64,000 bases of DNA from Thermoleophilia bacterium (lineage in GTDB: Bacteria; Actinomycetota; Thermoleophilia; Miltoncostaeales; Miltoncostaeaceae): NCBI GenBank assembly GCA_020848615.1, contig JADLHW010000063.1, positions 22,588-86,587 of the forward strand. Reading direction: 5' to 3'. Of the stretch, positions 16,943 to 25,375 are shown piece by piece. Positions within the stretch are counted from its first letter, which is position 1. Each line of letters begins with the position of its first letter. A program made the position numbers and the translations under genes. The notes below the pieces were generated by a model. It saw only the letters and a program-made list of their open reading frames with translations, had not been told where the DNA came from and did not search any database.

Positions 16943-18727
16943 TCAGTCCTTCGGCTCCCGGTAGCGACGCTCCAGGTGCTGCTCGACGGTGCGCGGCGTG
17001 CCGCGCTTGTCGGGCGCTCCCGGGTTCCACACCGTGTAGCGGGACACCATGCCCACCAGCACCTCGGCGGTGGAGGTGAGGCCCAGGGCGGTCTCCTCGA
17101 CGCGCTGGGTCCCGGCGGCGGTCTCGCCGGACGACGCCGCCACCTGCTCGGCGGCGGCCGCGTTCTGCTCGCTCACCGAGGCGACCGCCGCGATCCCCTC
17201 CCGCACCGTCCGGGTGCCGGTGGACAGGTCCCCGGCCGCCGTGGCGACCTCGCCCACCTCGGCGGTGAGGCCGGCGACGTCCCCGGAGATCGTCTGGAAC
17301 GCCTCGCGCGCCTCGCCGGCACGGCGGACGCCGTCGGCGACCTCGCGCTGGCCGTCCTCCATCGCGGCGACCGCACGGCCGGTCTCGGCCTGGATGTCGC
17401 CCACGATCGCGGCGATCGACCCGGCCTGCTCCTGCGTGGACTCGGCGAGCTGGCGCACCTCCTCGGCGACCACGGCGAAGCCGCGGCCGTGCTCGCCGGC
17501 CCGTGCCGCCTCGATCGCCGCGTTGAGGGCGAGGAGGTTGGTCTGGGCGGCGATGTCGGTGATGGTGGCCACGATCGCGCCGATGTCGTCGCTCTTGGAG
17601 CCCAGGCCCTCGACGACCTCGGCGGTGCGGCCCACGGCCTGCTCGATGCGGTCCATGACCTCGGCGGTGCGGGCCATGGCGGCCGCGCCCTCCGCGGCGG
17701 TGGAGTCCGCGCGCCGCGCGGCGTCGGCGAGCCGGTCGGCGCCGCCGGCGACGGCCTCGACGCGGTCGGCCATCTCCTCGGCCTCCCGTGTCACGCGCAT
17801 CGCGTCGGCGGCCTGGTTGCTGGACGCGTCGGCGACCACGTCGATCGTGGAGGCGACCTCCGCGACGGCCCGTCCCGCGCCGCCGGCGGTCTCCGACAGC
17901 TCCCCGGCGGTGCCGAGCAGGCTCCGGCCCGTCTCGCCGACCGACCGGACGATGTCGTGGAACGTCGCCATGAGTGCGTTGAACGCATGGGCGAGGTCAC
18001 CGACCTCGTCGACACGGGTCGCGTCGACGCGGGCGGTGAGGTCCCCGCCGTGGGCGATGGACATCATGTGCACCTGCAGGCGCCCGAGGCGGCGGGTGAT
18101 GTTCCGCGTCTCCATGATGCCGAGCCCGGCCGCGAGGGCCACCGCCAGGGCGGCCAGGATGCCGAGCAGGAGCCGCACCGACCCGACCGCGTCGTCGGTC
18201 GCCGTGGCGCCGGCCGTCGCCTCGGCCTCACCGAGGCGCGTGAGGCCGTTGGCGAGTTCGTCGCCGGTGGTGTTCAGCTCCGCGTTCGCGAACCGGACGG
18301 CCTCGCCGGTGCGCCCGGCGTCGAGCAGCCCCTCCAGGCGGGCGTCCATCCGCGACCACGTGGCGTAGCCGTCCTTCACCTTGGCGTACGCGGCGCGGCC
18401 CGCGCCGTCGGCGATCGAGCCCCCGAGCGTGGCGAACGCCTTCTCGAAGACCGCGACATCGGCCCGGTGCATGTCGCTGCCGTCCTCGTTCAGCACCCGT
18501 GAACGCCCGCCGAGGGCAACGTTCTGGGCCTGGGAGACGCGCATGTTGTACGCGGCGGCGGCCGCGGCGTGCGCATCGGCGGCGCTCGCGGAGTACCGGG
18601 TCTGGTCGCCCGTGACGGTCCCGATCCGGAGCCATCCGACGGTGAGGGCGATCAGGAAGGCGGCGGTGGTGATGGCGAAGGCGAGGGCCAGCCGCTGGCC
18701 CACCTTCAGCCGGTGCATGACGTCCAT
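16943..18727 (-). CDS. Methyl-accepting chemotaxis protein
   Basis: 594-residue chemoreceptor. Membrane helix 1 is [19 protein letters not shown], then a helical periplasmic four-helix-bundle sensor (about 40-190), membrane helix 2 ([19 protein letters not shown]), a HAMP domain (about 215-265) and a signalling domain with hairpin tip [20 protein letters not shown] ([18 protein letters not shown]). ATG 18727 with GGAGG upstream is chosen over the 107-residue track extension. The C-terminus lacks a CheR-binding pentapeptide. It is divergent from a second chemoreceptor. No che or flagellar genes are in the window, so its output pathway lies elsewhere. Confidence 0.95.
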   Translation of the reverse strand: MDVMHRLKVGQRLALAFAITTAAFLIALTVGWLRIGTVTGDQTRYSASAADAHAAAAAAYNMRVSQAQNVALGGRSRVLNEDGSDMHRADVAVFEKAFATLGGSIADGAGRAAYAKVKDGYATWSRMDARLEGLLDAGRTGEAVRFANAELNTTGDELANGLTRLGEAEATAGATATDDAVGSVRLLLGILAALAVALAAGLGIMETRNITRRLGRLQVHMMSIAHGGDLTARVDATRVDEVGDLAHAFNALMATFHDIVRSVGETGRSLLGTAGELSETAGGAGRAVAEVASTIDVVADASSNQAADAMRVTREAEEMADRVEAVAGGADRLADAARRADSTAAEGAAAMARTAEVMDRIEQAVGRTAEVVEGLGSKSDDIGAIVATITDIAAQTNLLALNAAIEAARAGEHGRGFAVVAEEVRQLAESTQEQAGSIAAIVGDIQAETGRAVAAMEDGQREVADGVRRAGEAREAFQTISGDVAGLTAEVGEVATAAGDLSTGTRTVREGIAAVASVSEQNAAAAEQVAASSGETAAGTQRVEETALGLTSTAEVLVGMVSRYTVWNPGAPDKRGTPRTVEQHLERRYREPKD

Positions 18728-19047
18728 TGGGGGGTCGACCTCCATGTCGACGAGGACTGCGTGTGTCCACATCGGGTGTCGTCCGGACGGGACCCCGTCT
18801 TGACGACCGGGACGCCGTGGCGGCGGTCCCCCCCGTGTCGGCGGGGCGTCCGTCCCGTCCGGCGGGACGGACGTCCCCGGATCCGGTTCGGCGCTCATTC
18901 CCGTGGCGGGGCGGCCGAGAGGGGAATCACGGACGACCCCGCGCGCCGGCAGTGCAGGCCGTGTCCCGTTCGCCATGGAACCCCGATTCGCCCCGCGCCG
19001 GCCCGCGGGATCCCGCATGGCGGTCCATCGCGTCTCAGGAGACCCCA
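18728..19047. promoter_or_regulatory. 320-bp intergenic region between divergent chemoreceptor genes, with a 10-bp dyad
   Basis: No gene is supported here. GTCCGTCCCG (18848-18857) and CGGGACGGAC (18863-18872) form a 10-bp inverted repeat with 5-bp spacer, roughly central between the two genes, so it could be a shared operator. I see no sigma-28 type promoter (TAAA plus GCCGATAA) on either strand. Confidence 0.45.
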
Positions 19048-20790
19048 ATGGAGCTCATCGGGGACGGTCCCGGTGCGGCCGCGTTCGCGGCCGGCCGTCC
19101 GGCCGTCGTGACCGTCGGCCGGCGCCTCGCCGCCGCCTTCGCGGTGATCGCCGCGCTGGCCGGCGTCCTCGGCCTCGTGGCCGTACGGTCCGTCGGCGAG
19201 GTGAACACCACCTACGCGCGGGTGCTGGAGGTCCGGGCGGCGAACCGCGCCGCCGCGATCGGCCTGGAGACCGAGATCGCCCGGGAGGCGGCGGCGTTCC
19301 GCGGCCTGGTGCTCACCGGTGACGACGGGTTCGGCGAGCGGTTCGACGCCGCGTCGGCGGCGTTCACGACGGGCATGGCCGAGATCCGCCGGCGGGACGC
19401 CTCCGCCGGACCCTCGCTGGACCGGGTGACATCCGCCCATGCCGAGTACCTCGCGGCGGTGCGGCTCGCCCGCACCGCGCTGGAGGCCGGCGACCGGGCC
19501 CGCGCGACCCGCCTGGTCGCGGAGCGCGTGGGACCGGCGAACCAGCGTGCCCAGGCGGCCCTGGAGCCGTTCGTGGCGGCGCAGACCGCGGCGATGGGGG
19601 CGGGCCGCCGGGAGGCGGAGTCGGCCACGTCGGCGGCGCGCCTGGAGGTGCTGGTCGTGCTGATCGCGGCGGTCGTGCTCACGTTGCTGCTCGCGGTGCT
19701 CACGGGCCGGTCGGTCACGCGGCCCCTGGCGGCCCTCGGGACCCGCCTGCGGGCCATCGCGGACGGCGACGGGGACCTCACCCTGCGCGTGACGGTGCGG
19801 CGGCACGACGAGATCGGCGCCGTGGGGGCCGAGTTCAACCGGTTCGCGGACCGCGTGCACGCCATCGTCCGCCAGGTCCGGGACCAGGCCGGGGCCCAGG
19901 TCCGCATCGCGGGGGAGCTTGCGAGCGCGAGCGACCAGTCCGGGCGGGCTGTGGAGCAGATCGCGGTGACGGTGGAGGACATCGCGAAGGGCGCCTCGAC
20001 CCAGGCCGGTGGGGCCCAGGCGGCCGCGGACGCCGCGGACACCCTCGGGGCGGCCGTGGGTCGCCTCACCGGCAGCGGCGACGCCGCGGCGGAAGCCGCG
20101 GACGACGCGGGCCGTGCCGCGAGCGGCGGCCACGAGGTCGTCACCTCCGCCGGGGAGGCGATCGCCCGTGTGTCCCGGCGGTTCGCCGAGGCGTCGGAGG
20201 TCGTGGGCGGCCTCGGTGCGAAGGGCGAGGCGATCGGGGAGATCGCGGGCACCATCGACGCGATCGCCGAGCAGACGAACCTCCTCGCGCTGAACGCGGC
20301 GATCGAGGCCGCGCGAGCCGGCGAGGCGGGCCGCGGGTTCGCGGTGGTCGCGGAGGAGGTCCGGGTGCTGGCGGAGGGGAGCCGTGACGCGGCCGCCTCC
20401 ATCGGGCGCATCATCGCCGACATCCAGGCGGGGACCCGGGCGGCGGTGGGGGCGATGAACAGCGGCCGGGACGAGGTGACCGCCGGTGTCGGCGCCGTCG
20501 CCCGGGCCGGCGAGGCGTTCGACGAGATCCGGTCGCGGGTGGAGCGCGTGACGGGGGAGATCGCCGTGGTCGCCCAGGCGGGCCGGGAGATGGAGGCCGG
20601 GGTCGCCGAGATGCGCGGGCGGTCCGCGGACGTCGCGGCGGTGAGCCAGGAGAACGCGGCGGCGGCCCAGGAGGTGGCGGCCGCCACCGAGCAGACGGCG
20701 GCGGCGTCACAGGAGGTGTCGGCGTCCGCGACGGCCCTCGCCGGAAGCGCGGAGGCCCTGGCCGGCCTGGTGGCGGGCTTCACCGTGTGA
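19048..20790 (+). CDS. Methyl-accepting chemotaxis protein, second copy
   Basis: 580-residue chemoreceptor. Membrane helix 1 ([20 protein letters not shown]), a periplasmic helical sensor (CHASE3/four-helix type, about 50-185), membrane helix 2 ([22 protein letters not shown]), HAMP, and a tip [45 protein letters not shown] is placed 6 nt before ATG 19048. The signalling tip is very close to the first copy while the sensor halves differ, fitting an old duplication with diverged ligand specificity. It is followed by a long hairpin. Confidence 0.95.
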   Translation: MELIGDGPGAAAFAAGRPAVVTVGRRLAAAFAVIAALAGVLGLVAVRSVGEVNTTYARVLEVRAANRAAAIGLETEIAREAAAFRGLVLTGDDGFGERFDAASAAFTTGMAEIRRRDASAGPSLDRVTSAHAEYLAAVRLARTALEAGDRARATRLVAERVGPANQRAQAALEPFVAAQTAAMGAGRREAESATSAARLEVLVVLIAAVVLTLLLAVLTGRSVTRPLAALGTRLRAIADGDGDLTLRVTVRRHDEIGAVGAEFNRFADRVHAIVRQVRDQAGAQVRIAGELASASDQSGRAVEQIAVTVEDIAKGASTQAGGAQAAADAADTLGAAVGRLTGSGDAAAEAADDAGRAASGGHEVVTSAGEAIARVSRRFAEASEVVGGLGAKGEAIGEIAGTIDAIAEQTNLLALNAAIEAARAGEAGRGFAVVAEEVRVLAEGSRDAAASIGRIIADIQAGTRAAVGAMNSGRDEVTAGVGAVARAGEAFDEIRSRVERVTGEIAVVAQAGREMEAGVAEMRGRSADVAAVSQENAAAAQEVAAATEQTAAASQEVSASATALAGSAEALAGLVAGFTV

Positions 20791-20800
20791 CGGGGGTGTG

Positions 20801-20833
20801 GCGGCCGTCCCCCGGTGGCGCGGGGGCGGCCGC
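20801..20833. terminator. 12-bp bulged hairpin between convergent genes
   Basis: GCGGCCG-(T)-CCCCC pairs with GGGGG-CGGCCGC around an 8-nt loop, with one bulged T. It lies between the chemoreceptor stop and the TolB-like gene stop. No T-tract. Confidence 0.6.
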
Positions 20834-20839
20834 CGCTCG

Positions 20840-21904
20840 TCACGGCTGCCAGTTCGCGGTGACCGAGACGGTGGAGATGCCGCGCAGGATGATGCGGCCC
20901 CGCCTGCCGCCGATGCCGACGAGCCGCAGCCGGCCGGCGCCCGCGATGAAGTCCTCGTTCATCAGCAGGGTCCGGCCGTCGGCGGACACGGCTTCCGGGT
21001 ACGCGATGACGCGGCTCGATCCCAGGCGCCGCACCGCCCCGCTCGCGGCGTTCACCGTGATCGGCACCGAGTGGTCGTCCCCGCCGATCGACCCGATCAC
21101 GGTGGTGCCGTCCGGTGTCCAGGCGCTGGCGAACGGCCCGGTGATCAGGAACGGGCCGGGGGGCACGGAGGTGAGCCGGCGCGCGCCCCCGCCGCCCGGG
21201 TTCACGGTCCAGATCTGCGAGTGGATGACCGTCGACGGTTGCCCGCCGATCCTGACGCGCCGCCGGGCGTACCGCGTGACCGCGATCCTCGCGGGGCCCC
21301 AGACCGGGCCGGTGGCGTCCCGCACGGCCAGGATGCGGGCCGGCATGCTGGCGGGGTCGGCGACGTACACGTTGCTGGTGGTGCTCCCGAACCGGCCGGC
21401 GGAGTAGGCGATGCGGGTGCCGTCGGGCGACCAGTCGACGCTGTCCACCTGGTTCCCCGGCGCGCGGACGAGCGTCGTGCGGGCACCGGTGGCGGCGTCG
21501 ATGAGCGCGAGCCCCTCACCGCTCACGAAGCCGGCCGCCGTGGCGGTCTCGGTGACGCACACGAGCCGCGTGCCGTCGGGCGACCACACGGGCATGTTCC
21601 GGCAGATCTGCCCGGACGCCACGACCGAGCCGCCGGCGATCGTGAGGATGCGGACGGGCCCCGGCCCGGCGCTCCCGCGGAGCGGCTGGTACGCGAGCCT
21701 GGTCCCGTCGGGGGAGATCACGGCGTTCGTCCCGCGCGCCGCGAGCACGTGGGCACCGCCGCCGTCGTCGTTCGCCAGGTGGATGCGGTCACCGGTGCCC
21801 GTGGGCTTCTGGAACGCGATGGTGGCCTGCCCGGTGGCGGGCACGGCGAGGACGGCGATGCTCGCCGCGACGGCGAGGCGGCGGACGACGGGTGCTGCGG
21901 CCAT
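20840..21904 (-). CDS. Secreted TolB-like beta-propeller protein
   Basis: 354 residues. Signal peptide MAAAPVVRRLAVAASIAVLAVPATGQA. WD40/PD40-like blades follow: ISPDGTRLAYQ, WSPDGTRLVCV, WSPDGTRIAYS, WTPDGTTVIGS, VSADGRTLLM. This is the 'TolB-like translocation protein' class, common as secreted proteins in Actinomycetota without a Tol-Pal system. A strong SD sequence (AGGAG, 6 nt) precedes the ATG. Its binding partner is unknown and nothing nearby suggests one. Confidence 0.85.
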   Translation of the reverse strand: MAAAPVVRRLAVAASIAVLAVPATGQATIAFQKPTGTGDRIHLANDDGGGAHVLAARGTNAVISPDGTRLAYQPLRGSAGPGPVRILTIAGGSVVASGQICRNMPVWSPDGTRLVCVTETATAAGFVSGEGLALIDAATGARTTLVRAPGNQVDSVDWSPDGTRIAYSAGRFGSTTSNVYVADPASMPARILAVRDATGPVWGPARIAVTRYARRRVRIGGQPSTVIHSQIWTVNPGGGGARRLTSVPPGPFLITGPFASAWTPDGTTVIGSIGGDDHSVPITVNAASGAVRRLGSSRVIAYPEAVSADGRTLLMNEDFIAGAGRLRLVGIGGRRGRIILRGISTVSVTANWQP

Positions 21905-21982
21905 GGAGGTCTCCTGGGACGGTGCGCCGTGCGTGGACGTGCAGATGCTCGCATCCGGGGGCGACGGTGCCCGGCGGTCGCG

Positions 21983-22678
21983 TCAGCCGATGACGACGCC
22001 GCCGCCACCGCCGGTGCGGCCGCCGGACGTGACCACGACGCGGCGCACCGCGTCGGAGGATCCCCACAGCTGCGGGTTCTCCGGGTTGAAGTGGACCCGG
22101 ATGCGCTTGGCTCCGGCGGTGTCCGTCCCCTTCACGGTGAAGAAGCCCTTGGCGTTGGGGTGCACCTCGTCGCCCAGCGGGGTGATCGCATTGGGGCCCA
22201 CCTTGCGCACCATCGTCACGCCGGCGGTCCGCCCGAGCAGGCCCACCAGGGGCGGGGCGACCTGCGGGAGGATGCGTCCCCTGATGACGATGCGGCCCTT
22301 CGTGAGGGTCCTGACCGAGATGATCTTCACGCGGCTGCGGCCCGCCTGGGGCGTGACGCCCGCGGAGTCCGCCGCGGTGGCGGCGCCGGTGCCGTCGGTG
22401 GCCGTCACCCGGCAGCTCAGCGGGACGCCGTACCGGTAGTAGGGGTCGGCGATCCGCAGCGTCGGGCCGGTGGCGCGGGTGGAGCCGTTGAAGATCCACT
22501 CGTACGTGTACGACACCGGGGTCCCGGCCCACGTGCCGGTGGAGCACTTCACGGTCTCGCCATAGCGCACGTCGCCGGTGATGGCCGGCTGGGCCACGAC
22601 GCTCGGCGCCGCCGCCGCCGTGGTGGCACACGCGGCGACCACGACGAGCGCGCTGCCGGTGAGGTGCTTCAGTCGCAT
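21983..22678 (-). CDS. Secreted Ig-like domain protein of unknown function
   Basis: 231 residues. Signal peptide MRLKHLTGSALVVVAACATTAAAA. Residues about 30-110 resemble a bacterial Ig-like fold seen in Solirubrobacterales-type secreted proteins (GDVRYGETVKCSTGTWAGTPVSYTYEWIFNG). A second beta-rich part follows, then a Gly-rich end (GGRTGGGGGVVIG). It could sit on the cell surface. The next minus-strand gene starts 79 bp downstream. Confidence 0.75.
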   Translation of the reverse strand: MRLKHLTGSALVVVAACATTAAAAPSVVAQPAITGDVRYGETVKCSTGTWAGTPVSYTYEWIFNGSTRATGPTLRIADPYYRYGVPLSCRVTATDGTGAATAADSAGVTPQAGRSRVKIISVRTLTKGRIVIRGRILPQVAPPLVGLLGRTAGVTMVRKVGPNAITPLGDEVHPNAKGFFTVKGTDTAGAKRIRVHFNPENPQLWGSSDAVRRVVVTSGGRTGGGGGVVIG

Positions 22679-22809
22679 CGAAACCCCCGGGAACGTGGAT
22701 GGCGGCGCCCATCACAGCACGCGAACCGGTGTGCTCCAAAAGGCGGGTCGGCACGCGTCGCATCCGGCGGTGCCGGGGCGCCGCGAGGTCCCTGAGCACG
22801 CGACCGAGG

Positions 22810-23004
22810 TCAGCCGCGCCGGGACGCCGCGGGGTCAGCGCGTGGCCGCAGGGCCCGGACGGCCTCGACGCCTCGCACGCCCTCGCCACGCGCGATCTCG
22901 TCTCGGGCGGCGGTGAGGTCGCGGAGCGCCTCCGGGCCGGCGAGCAGGGACGCCGTCTCCTCCTCGATGCGTTCGTCCGACGGGTCCTCGTGGTGTTCGG
23001 TCAT
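22810..23004 (-). CDS. Small acidic protein resembling the C-terminus of Phd/YefM antitoxins
   Basis: 64 residues. The stretch SLLAGPEALRDLTAARDEIARGEGVRGVE resembles the C-terminal toxin-binding tail of Phd/YefM antitoxins (pattern: LxxPEAL-x-LxxAxxEIARGE). The usual N-terminal DNA-binding domain is absent, and no RelE/Doc-type toxin gene is adjacent. It lies 54 bp downstream of an XRE regulator on the same strand. It may be a remnant or a stand-alone antitoxin tail. No clear SD sequence. The family link comes from pattern memory only. Confidence 0.5.
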   Translation of the reverse strand: MTEHHEDPSDERIEEETASLLAGPEALRDLTAARDEIARGEGVRGVEAVRALRPRADPAASRRG

Positions 23005-23058
23005 GTGGGGCGGTGCGCGTCGTGGGGCCGGGTCATCGGTCCCGTCGGGAGTGGGGGC

Positions 23059-23583
23059 TCATCCAGTGGCCGGCTGCCGCAGGACCTCGTCGCGCTCCCG
23101 CTGGGTGAGCACGCCGCGCATGGGTGAGACCTCCCGCATCTCGATGGCATCGGTGTCGAGGCCGGTGAGGATCCGGTGCAACCCGGGCAGGTCGCCTTCG
23201 CCCACCAGGGTGCTCCACCGCTCGAGGTTGGTGCGGTGCGGCTCTCCGCGAAGGTCGTCGCGAAGCCGCTCGATGTTGCCGAGGAGCCGGGGCGTCCATT
23301 CCTCGAGCGTCCGCCGGTCCAGGAGGGTGGAGATCCGGCGGTGCAGCAGCCACGACCGCCGGACCGATCTCGGCATCTCGAGCCGGACCGGGCGGCGGAC
23401 GACCTCCAGGCCGAACCCCATGCACGACAGCAGCCGTCCGAGCATCTCGTCGCTGGGCTCGACCCGCCCGGAGAGCATCTGGCTGATGCTCGGCTGGCGG
23501 ACTCCGCTGAGTCGCGCGAGCTCCGACTGGGTCGTGCCCGTCTCGCTCATCACCCTGCCGAGGATGTCACGCCGCTCGCTCAC
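23059..23583 (-). CDS. XRE-family transcriptional regulator
   Basis: 174 residues. An N-terminal helix-turn-helix (about 12-65: TTQSELARLSGVRQPSISQMLSGRVEPS) is typical of XRE/Cro repressors. The C-terminal half is helical and Arg-rich (SWLLHRRISTLLDRRTLEEW, LLGNIERLRDDLRGEP) with no named domain. GTG 23583 is chosen; the track's upstream residues cross a dyad that looks like its own operator. With TATACA ending 6 nt before the GTG, the message may be leaderless. Autorepression through the dyad is likely. The tail could bind a partner such as a toxin or nucleotidyltransferase. Confidence 0.8.
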   Translation of the reverse strand: MSERRDILGRVMSETGTTQSELARLSGVRQPSISQMLSGRVEPSDEMLGRLLSCMGFGLEVVRRPVRLEMPRSVRRSWLLHRRISTLLDRRTLEEWTPRLLGNIERLRDDLRGEPHRTNLERWSTLVGEGDLPGLHRILTGLDTDAIEMREVSPMRGVLTQRERDEVLRQPATG

Positions 23584-23589
23584 GGGAGG

Positions 23590-23612
23590 TGTATAGCAGC
23601 TGACGCTATACA
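23590..23612. promoter_or_regulatory. 8-bp dyad over the XRE gene promoter
   Basis: TGTATAGC and GCTATACA are perfect inverted repeats separated by 7 bp. On the minus strand the proximal arm includes TATACA, a -10-like hexamer 6 nt before the regulator's GTG. It is A+T-rich against a very G+C-rich background. It is a probable autoregulatory operator. Confidence 0.65.
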
Positions 23613-23697
23613 TGAGCAAGGATCGGCGCTGCCGGGTGGGGACACCATGCGGACACGGAGCGGCTCGGAGTCGGTCACACCGCCGATTCAAGGCAAC

Positions 23698-23725
23698 AAA
23701 AAAGCCCCACGTTTGCGGGGCTTTT
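23698..23725 (-). terminator. Intrinsic terminator of tRNA-Asn
   Basis: On the minus strand, AAAAGCCCC, a short loop, then GGGGCTTTTTT. A classic rho-independent terminator 8 nt past the tRNA 3' end, and the only one I found in the window with a real T-tract. Confidence 0.9.
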
Positions 23726-23732
23726 CATGAAG

Positions 23733-23804
23733 CTCCTCGGGTAGGACTCGAACCTACAACCCTCCGGTTAACAGCCGGATGCTCTACCATTGAGCTACCG
23801 AGGA
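23733..23804 (-). tRNA. tRNA-Asn (GTT)
   Basis: 72 nt on the minus strand. Acceptor stem TCCTCGG/CCGAGGA with G discriminator; D-arm GCTCAATGGTAGAGC; anticodon loop CTGTTAA giving anticodon GTT; T-arm GGTTCGAGTCC. CCA is not encoded. The Asn-tRNA is relevant to gatCAB in the same window, since that enzyme can make Asn-tRNA(Asn) by transamidation in organisms that charge it with Asp. Confidence 0.97.
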
Positions 23805-23809
23805 ACGCT

Positions 23810-23832
23810 TGATCCGGAATCGTATCGGATCA
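23810..23832 (-). promoter_or_regulatory. Candidate tRNA-Asn promoter within a 7-bp dyad
   Basis: TGATCCG and CGGATCA are inverted repeats with a 9-bp spacer. The spacer holds TACGAT on the minus strand, a plausible -10 about 14 nt before the tRNA 5' end. No good -35 is visible. It could be a promoter with an overlapping control site. Confidence 0.4.
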
Positions 23833-23852
23833 TCCCGCCGGACGCTTGAAGG

Positions 23853-24527
23853 TCAGGGCCTCCGCGGCGGCTCGGTGAACCGGTGCAGGTAGATCACGCG
23901 TCCCTGCTCGTCCGGCCGCCCCTCGTACCGGACCTCCTCGCGCTCGTGGCGCCACCCGGCCTCCCGCATCTCGGTGACCAGGGACGACGCCGCGGGCCGC
24001 CGTGGGTCGGCGATCAGGACGGTCCCGCCGGGCCGCACCAGCCGCAGGATGAGGGCGGCGAGCTGCGGCCCGTGCCGGTTCTCGTACGCCACGTCCGCGC
24101 CGATCACCAGGTCCCAGGGGCGGGCGGCGAGCAGGGCCTCGGGCGGGGCGCCCCAGTCGGCCTCCATCGTGGGCAGCTCCCGGAGCCGGTTGGCGTTCGC
24201 GTTCGCCCTGGCGAACTCCAGGGCCTCCGGGTACCAGTCGGTCGCCAGGACGTCCGCGCCGCCGCGCAGGGCGACCATGGAGGGCAGGCCCAGGCCCGCG
24301 CCCACCTCCAGCACCCGCAGGCCGGCGAGGTCCATGGTGGTGAGGTGCGCGGCGAGCACGATCCCCGACGGCCACAGGTCCGCCCAGTACGGGAGCCGCT
24401 CGTCGAGGGCGTACTCCTCCTCGTCGATGAGCTCCTCGGCCTGGCGGGGGTGGGTCACGCTGAGCCGCAGACGGCCGACGAGCACGTCGTCGGTCACCAG
24501 GTCGTAGCCCTCCGGGAAGCCCGTCAC
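23853..24527 (-). CDS. Class I SAM-dependent methyltransferase, METTL21/FAM86-like
   Basis: 224 residues. A seven-strand methyltransferase core with motif I VLEVGAGLGLPSM, an acidic residue ending strand 2 (ADVLATDWYPEAL), and VIGADVAYENRHGPQL. The N-terminal YWADLWPSGIVLA block is typical of the METTL21/ETFB-KMT group, which methylates lysines on proteins; some relatives act on nicotinamide, so the substrate is open. GTG 24527 is used because TAGCCT lies 8 nt upstream; the track's GTG 24581 adds 18 unlikely residues. It is divergent from the next gene. Confidence 0.82.
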   Translation of the reverse strand: MTGFPEGYDLVTDDVLVGRLRLSVTHPRQAEELIDEEEYALDERLPYWADLWPSGIVLAAHLTTMDLAGLRVLEVGAGLGLPSMVALRGGADVLATDWYPEALEFARANANANRLRELPTMEADWGAPPEALLAARPWDLVIGADVAYENRHGPQLAALILRLVRPGGTVLIADPRRPAASSLVTEMREAGWRHEREEVRYEGRPDEQGRVIYLHRFTEPPRRP

Positions 24528-24611
24528 GGCGCGGGAGGCTACCGGGCTCGACCCCGCCCGTCCCGGCCCGCTATCCTCCACCGGTCGTCCGATGGATCAA
24601 GGGAGCAGTGG

Positions 24612-25004
24612 ATGAGCGAGGAGACCGAGGGCACCGTGGCCGAGGAGGCCGTCGAGGAGGCCCCCGCCGCAGAGACCGAGGTCGCCGTCGCCGAGCCGGC
24701 CGCCGAGGCCGAGGAGGCGGTGGAGGAGCAGGATGAGGCCCCCGCCGATGAACCCGTCGCCGAGACCGCCGCGGAGCCCGTCGCCGCCGCGACGCCGCTG
24801 CGCCGCGAGGCGCTCGTCTACCTCTGCGAGCGCGGGCACCGCACCCTCATCATGTTCGGGGAGCCGCCCGCGACCTGCAACGCGCAGATCACGCGGAATC
24901 AGCTCTGCGGCCGCCAGATCTACCACATGACCGAGCTGCCCGAGCAGGTGCAGAAGGCGCTCAACCCGATCAAGGCCTCCAAGAAGAAGGCCGGCAAGAA
25001 GTAA
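24612..25004 (+). CDS. Small protein with acidic tail and Cys/His domain, unrecognised
   Basis: 130 residues in three parts: an acidic low-complexity start (runs of EEAVEEAPAAETEV), a compact domain of about 50 residues (YLCERGHRTLIMFGEPPATCNAQITRNQLCGRQIYHM), and a Lys-rich end (KASKKKAGKK). The Cys/His residues could hold one zinc ion. The charge split suggests binding to a nucleic acid or a basic protein. I do not recognise the family. SD GGGAG lies before ATG 24612; TATCCT at about 24573 may be its -10. Confidence 0.75.
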   Translation: MSEETEGTVAEEAVEEAPAAETEVAVAEPAAEAEEAVEEQDEAPADEPVAETAAEPVAAATPLRREALVYLCERGHRTLIMFGEPPATCNAQITRNQLCGRQIYHMTELPEQVQKALNPIKASKKKAGKK

Positions 25005-25021
25005 CGCCGCTCCGCCGGCTC

Positions 25022-25048
25022 GCCGTCGCCCCTCGTGGGGCGGCGGTC
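25022..25048. terminator. Hairpin between convergent genes
   Basis: GCCGTCGCCCC-TCGT-GGGGCGGCGG forms about 10 pairs including a G-T wobble. It lies between the Cys/His-protein stop and the emfourin stop. Confidence 0.5.
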
Positions 25049-25373
25049 AGCCGCGGGCGCGCAGGGCCAGCTCCGCGAGACGGCCCAGCAGCGGACGCAG
25101 CGGCGGCGGCGCCGAGGCGTCGTCGCAGCTCACGCGCACCGCCCCGTCGGGGGCGTCGATGCGCAGCACGTAGCGCACCGCGTCCGGCGGGCCGCCGGAC
25201 CCCGGGGCCGCGTCCTCCGCCGCCGGCTCCTCGGCGAGCACGCCGGAGGCGTCCACCAGGCCCCGCAGCTCCTCGGCCTCCGGTGCGGGCAGGGCGTCCA
25301 CGTCCACCTCCATCCGCAGGGGCTCGGCCATCAGCCCGGCGTACCCCCCGGACATCTCGAACCGGATGCGCAC
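25047..25373 (-). CDS. Emfourin-like protealysin inhibitor
   Basis: 108 residues. It begins VRIRFEMSGGYAGL, the characteristic start of emfourin-type inhibitors, small proteins encoded beside protealysin-like M4 peptidases that bind and block them. The middle is acidic and variable (DASGVLAEEPAAEDAAPGSGG) and the end helical. GTG 25373 begins 2 nt after the M4 gene's stop, so protease and inhibitor are co-translated. Assignment rests on the N-terminal motif and the gene order; both agree. Confidence 0.85.
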   Translation of the reverse strand: MRIRFEMSGGYAGLMAEPLRMEVDVDALPAPEAEELRGLVDASGVLAEEPAAEDAAPGSGGPPDAVRYVLRIDAPDGAVRVSCDDASAPPPLRPLLGRLAELALRARG

Positions 25374-25375
25374 CG

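Noticed and set aside
23612-23812. 66-codon plus-strand ORF across tRNA-Asn
   Set aside because: It covers the terminator and the tRNA in antisense; coding content is explained by the RNA gene.
24592-24615. Seven-codon ORF overlapping the Cys/His protein start
   Set aside because: It ends in TGA overlapping the next ATG, but has no SD or conserved peptide; probably chance in the leader.
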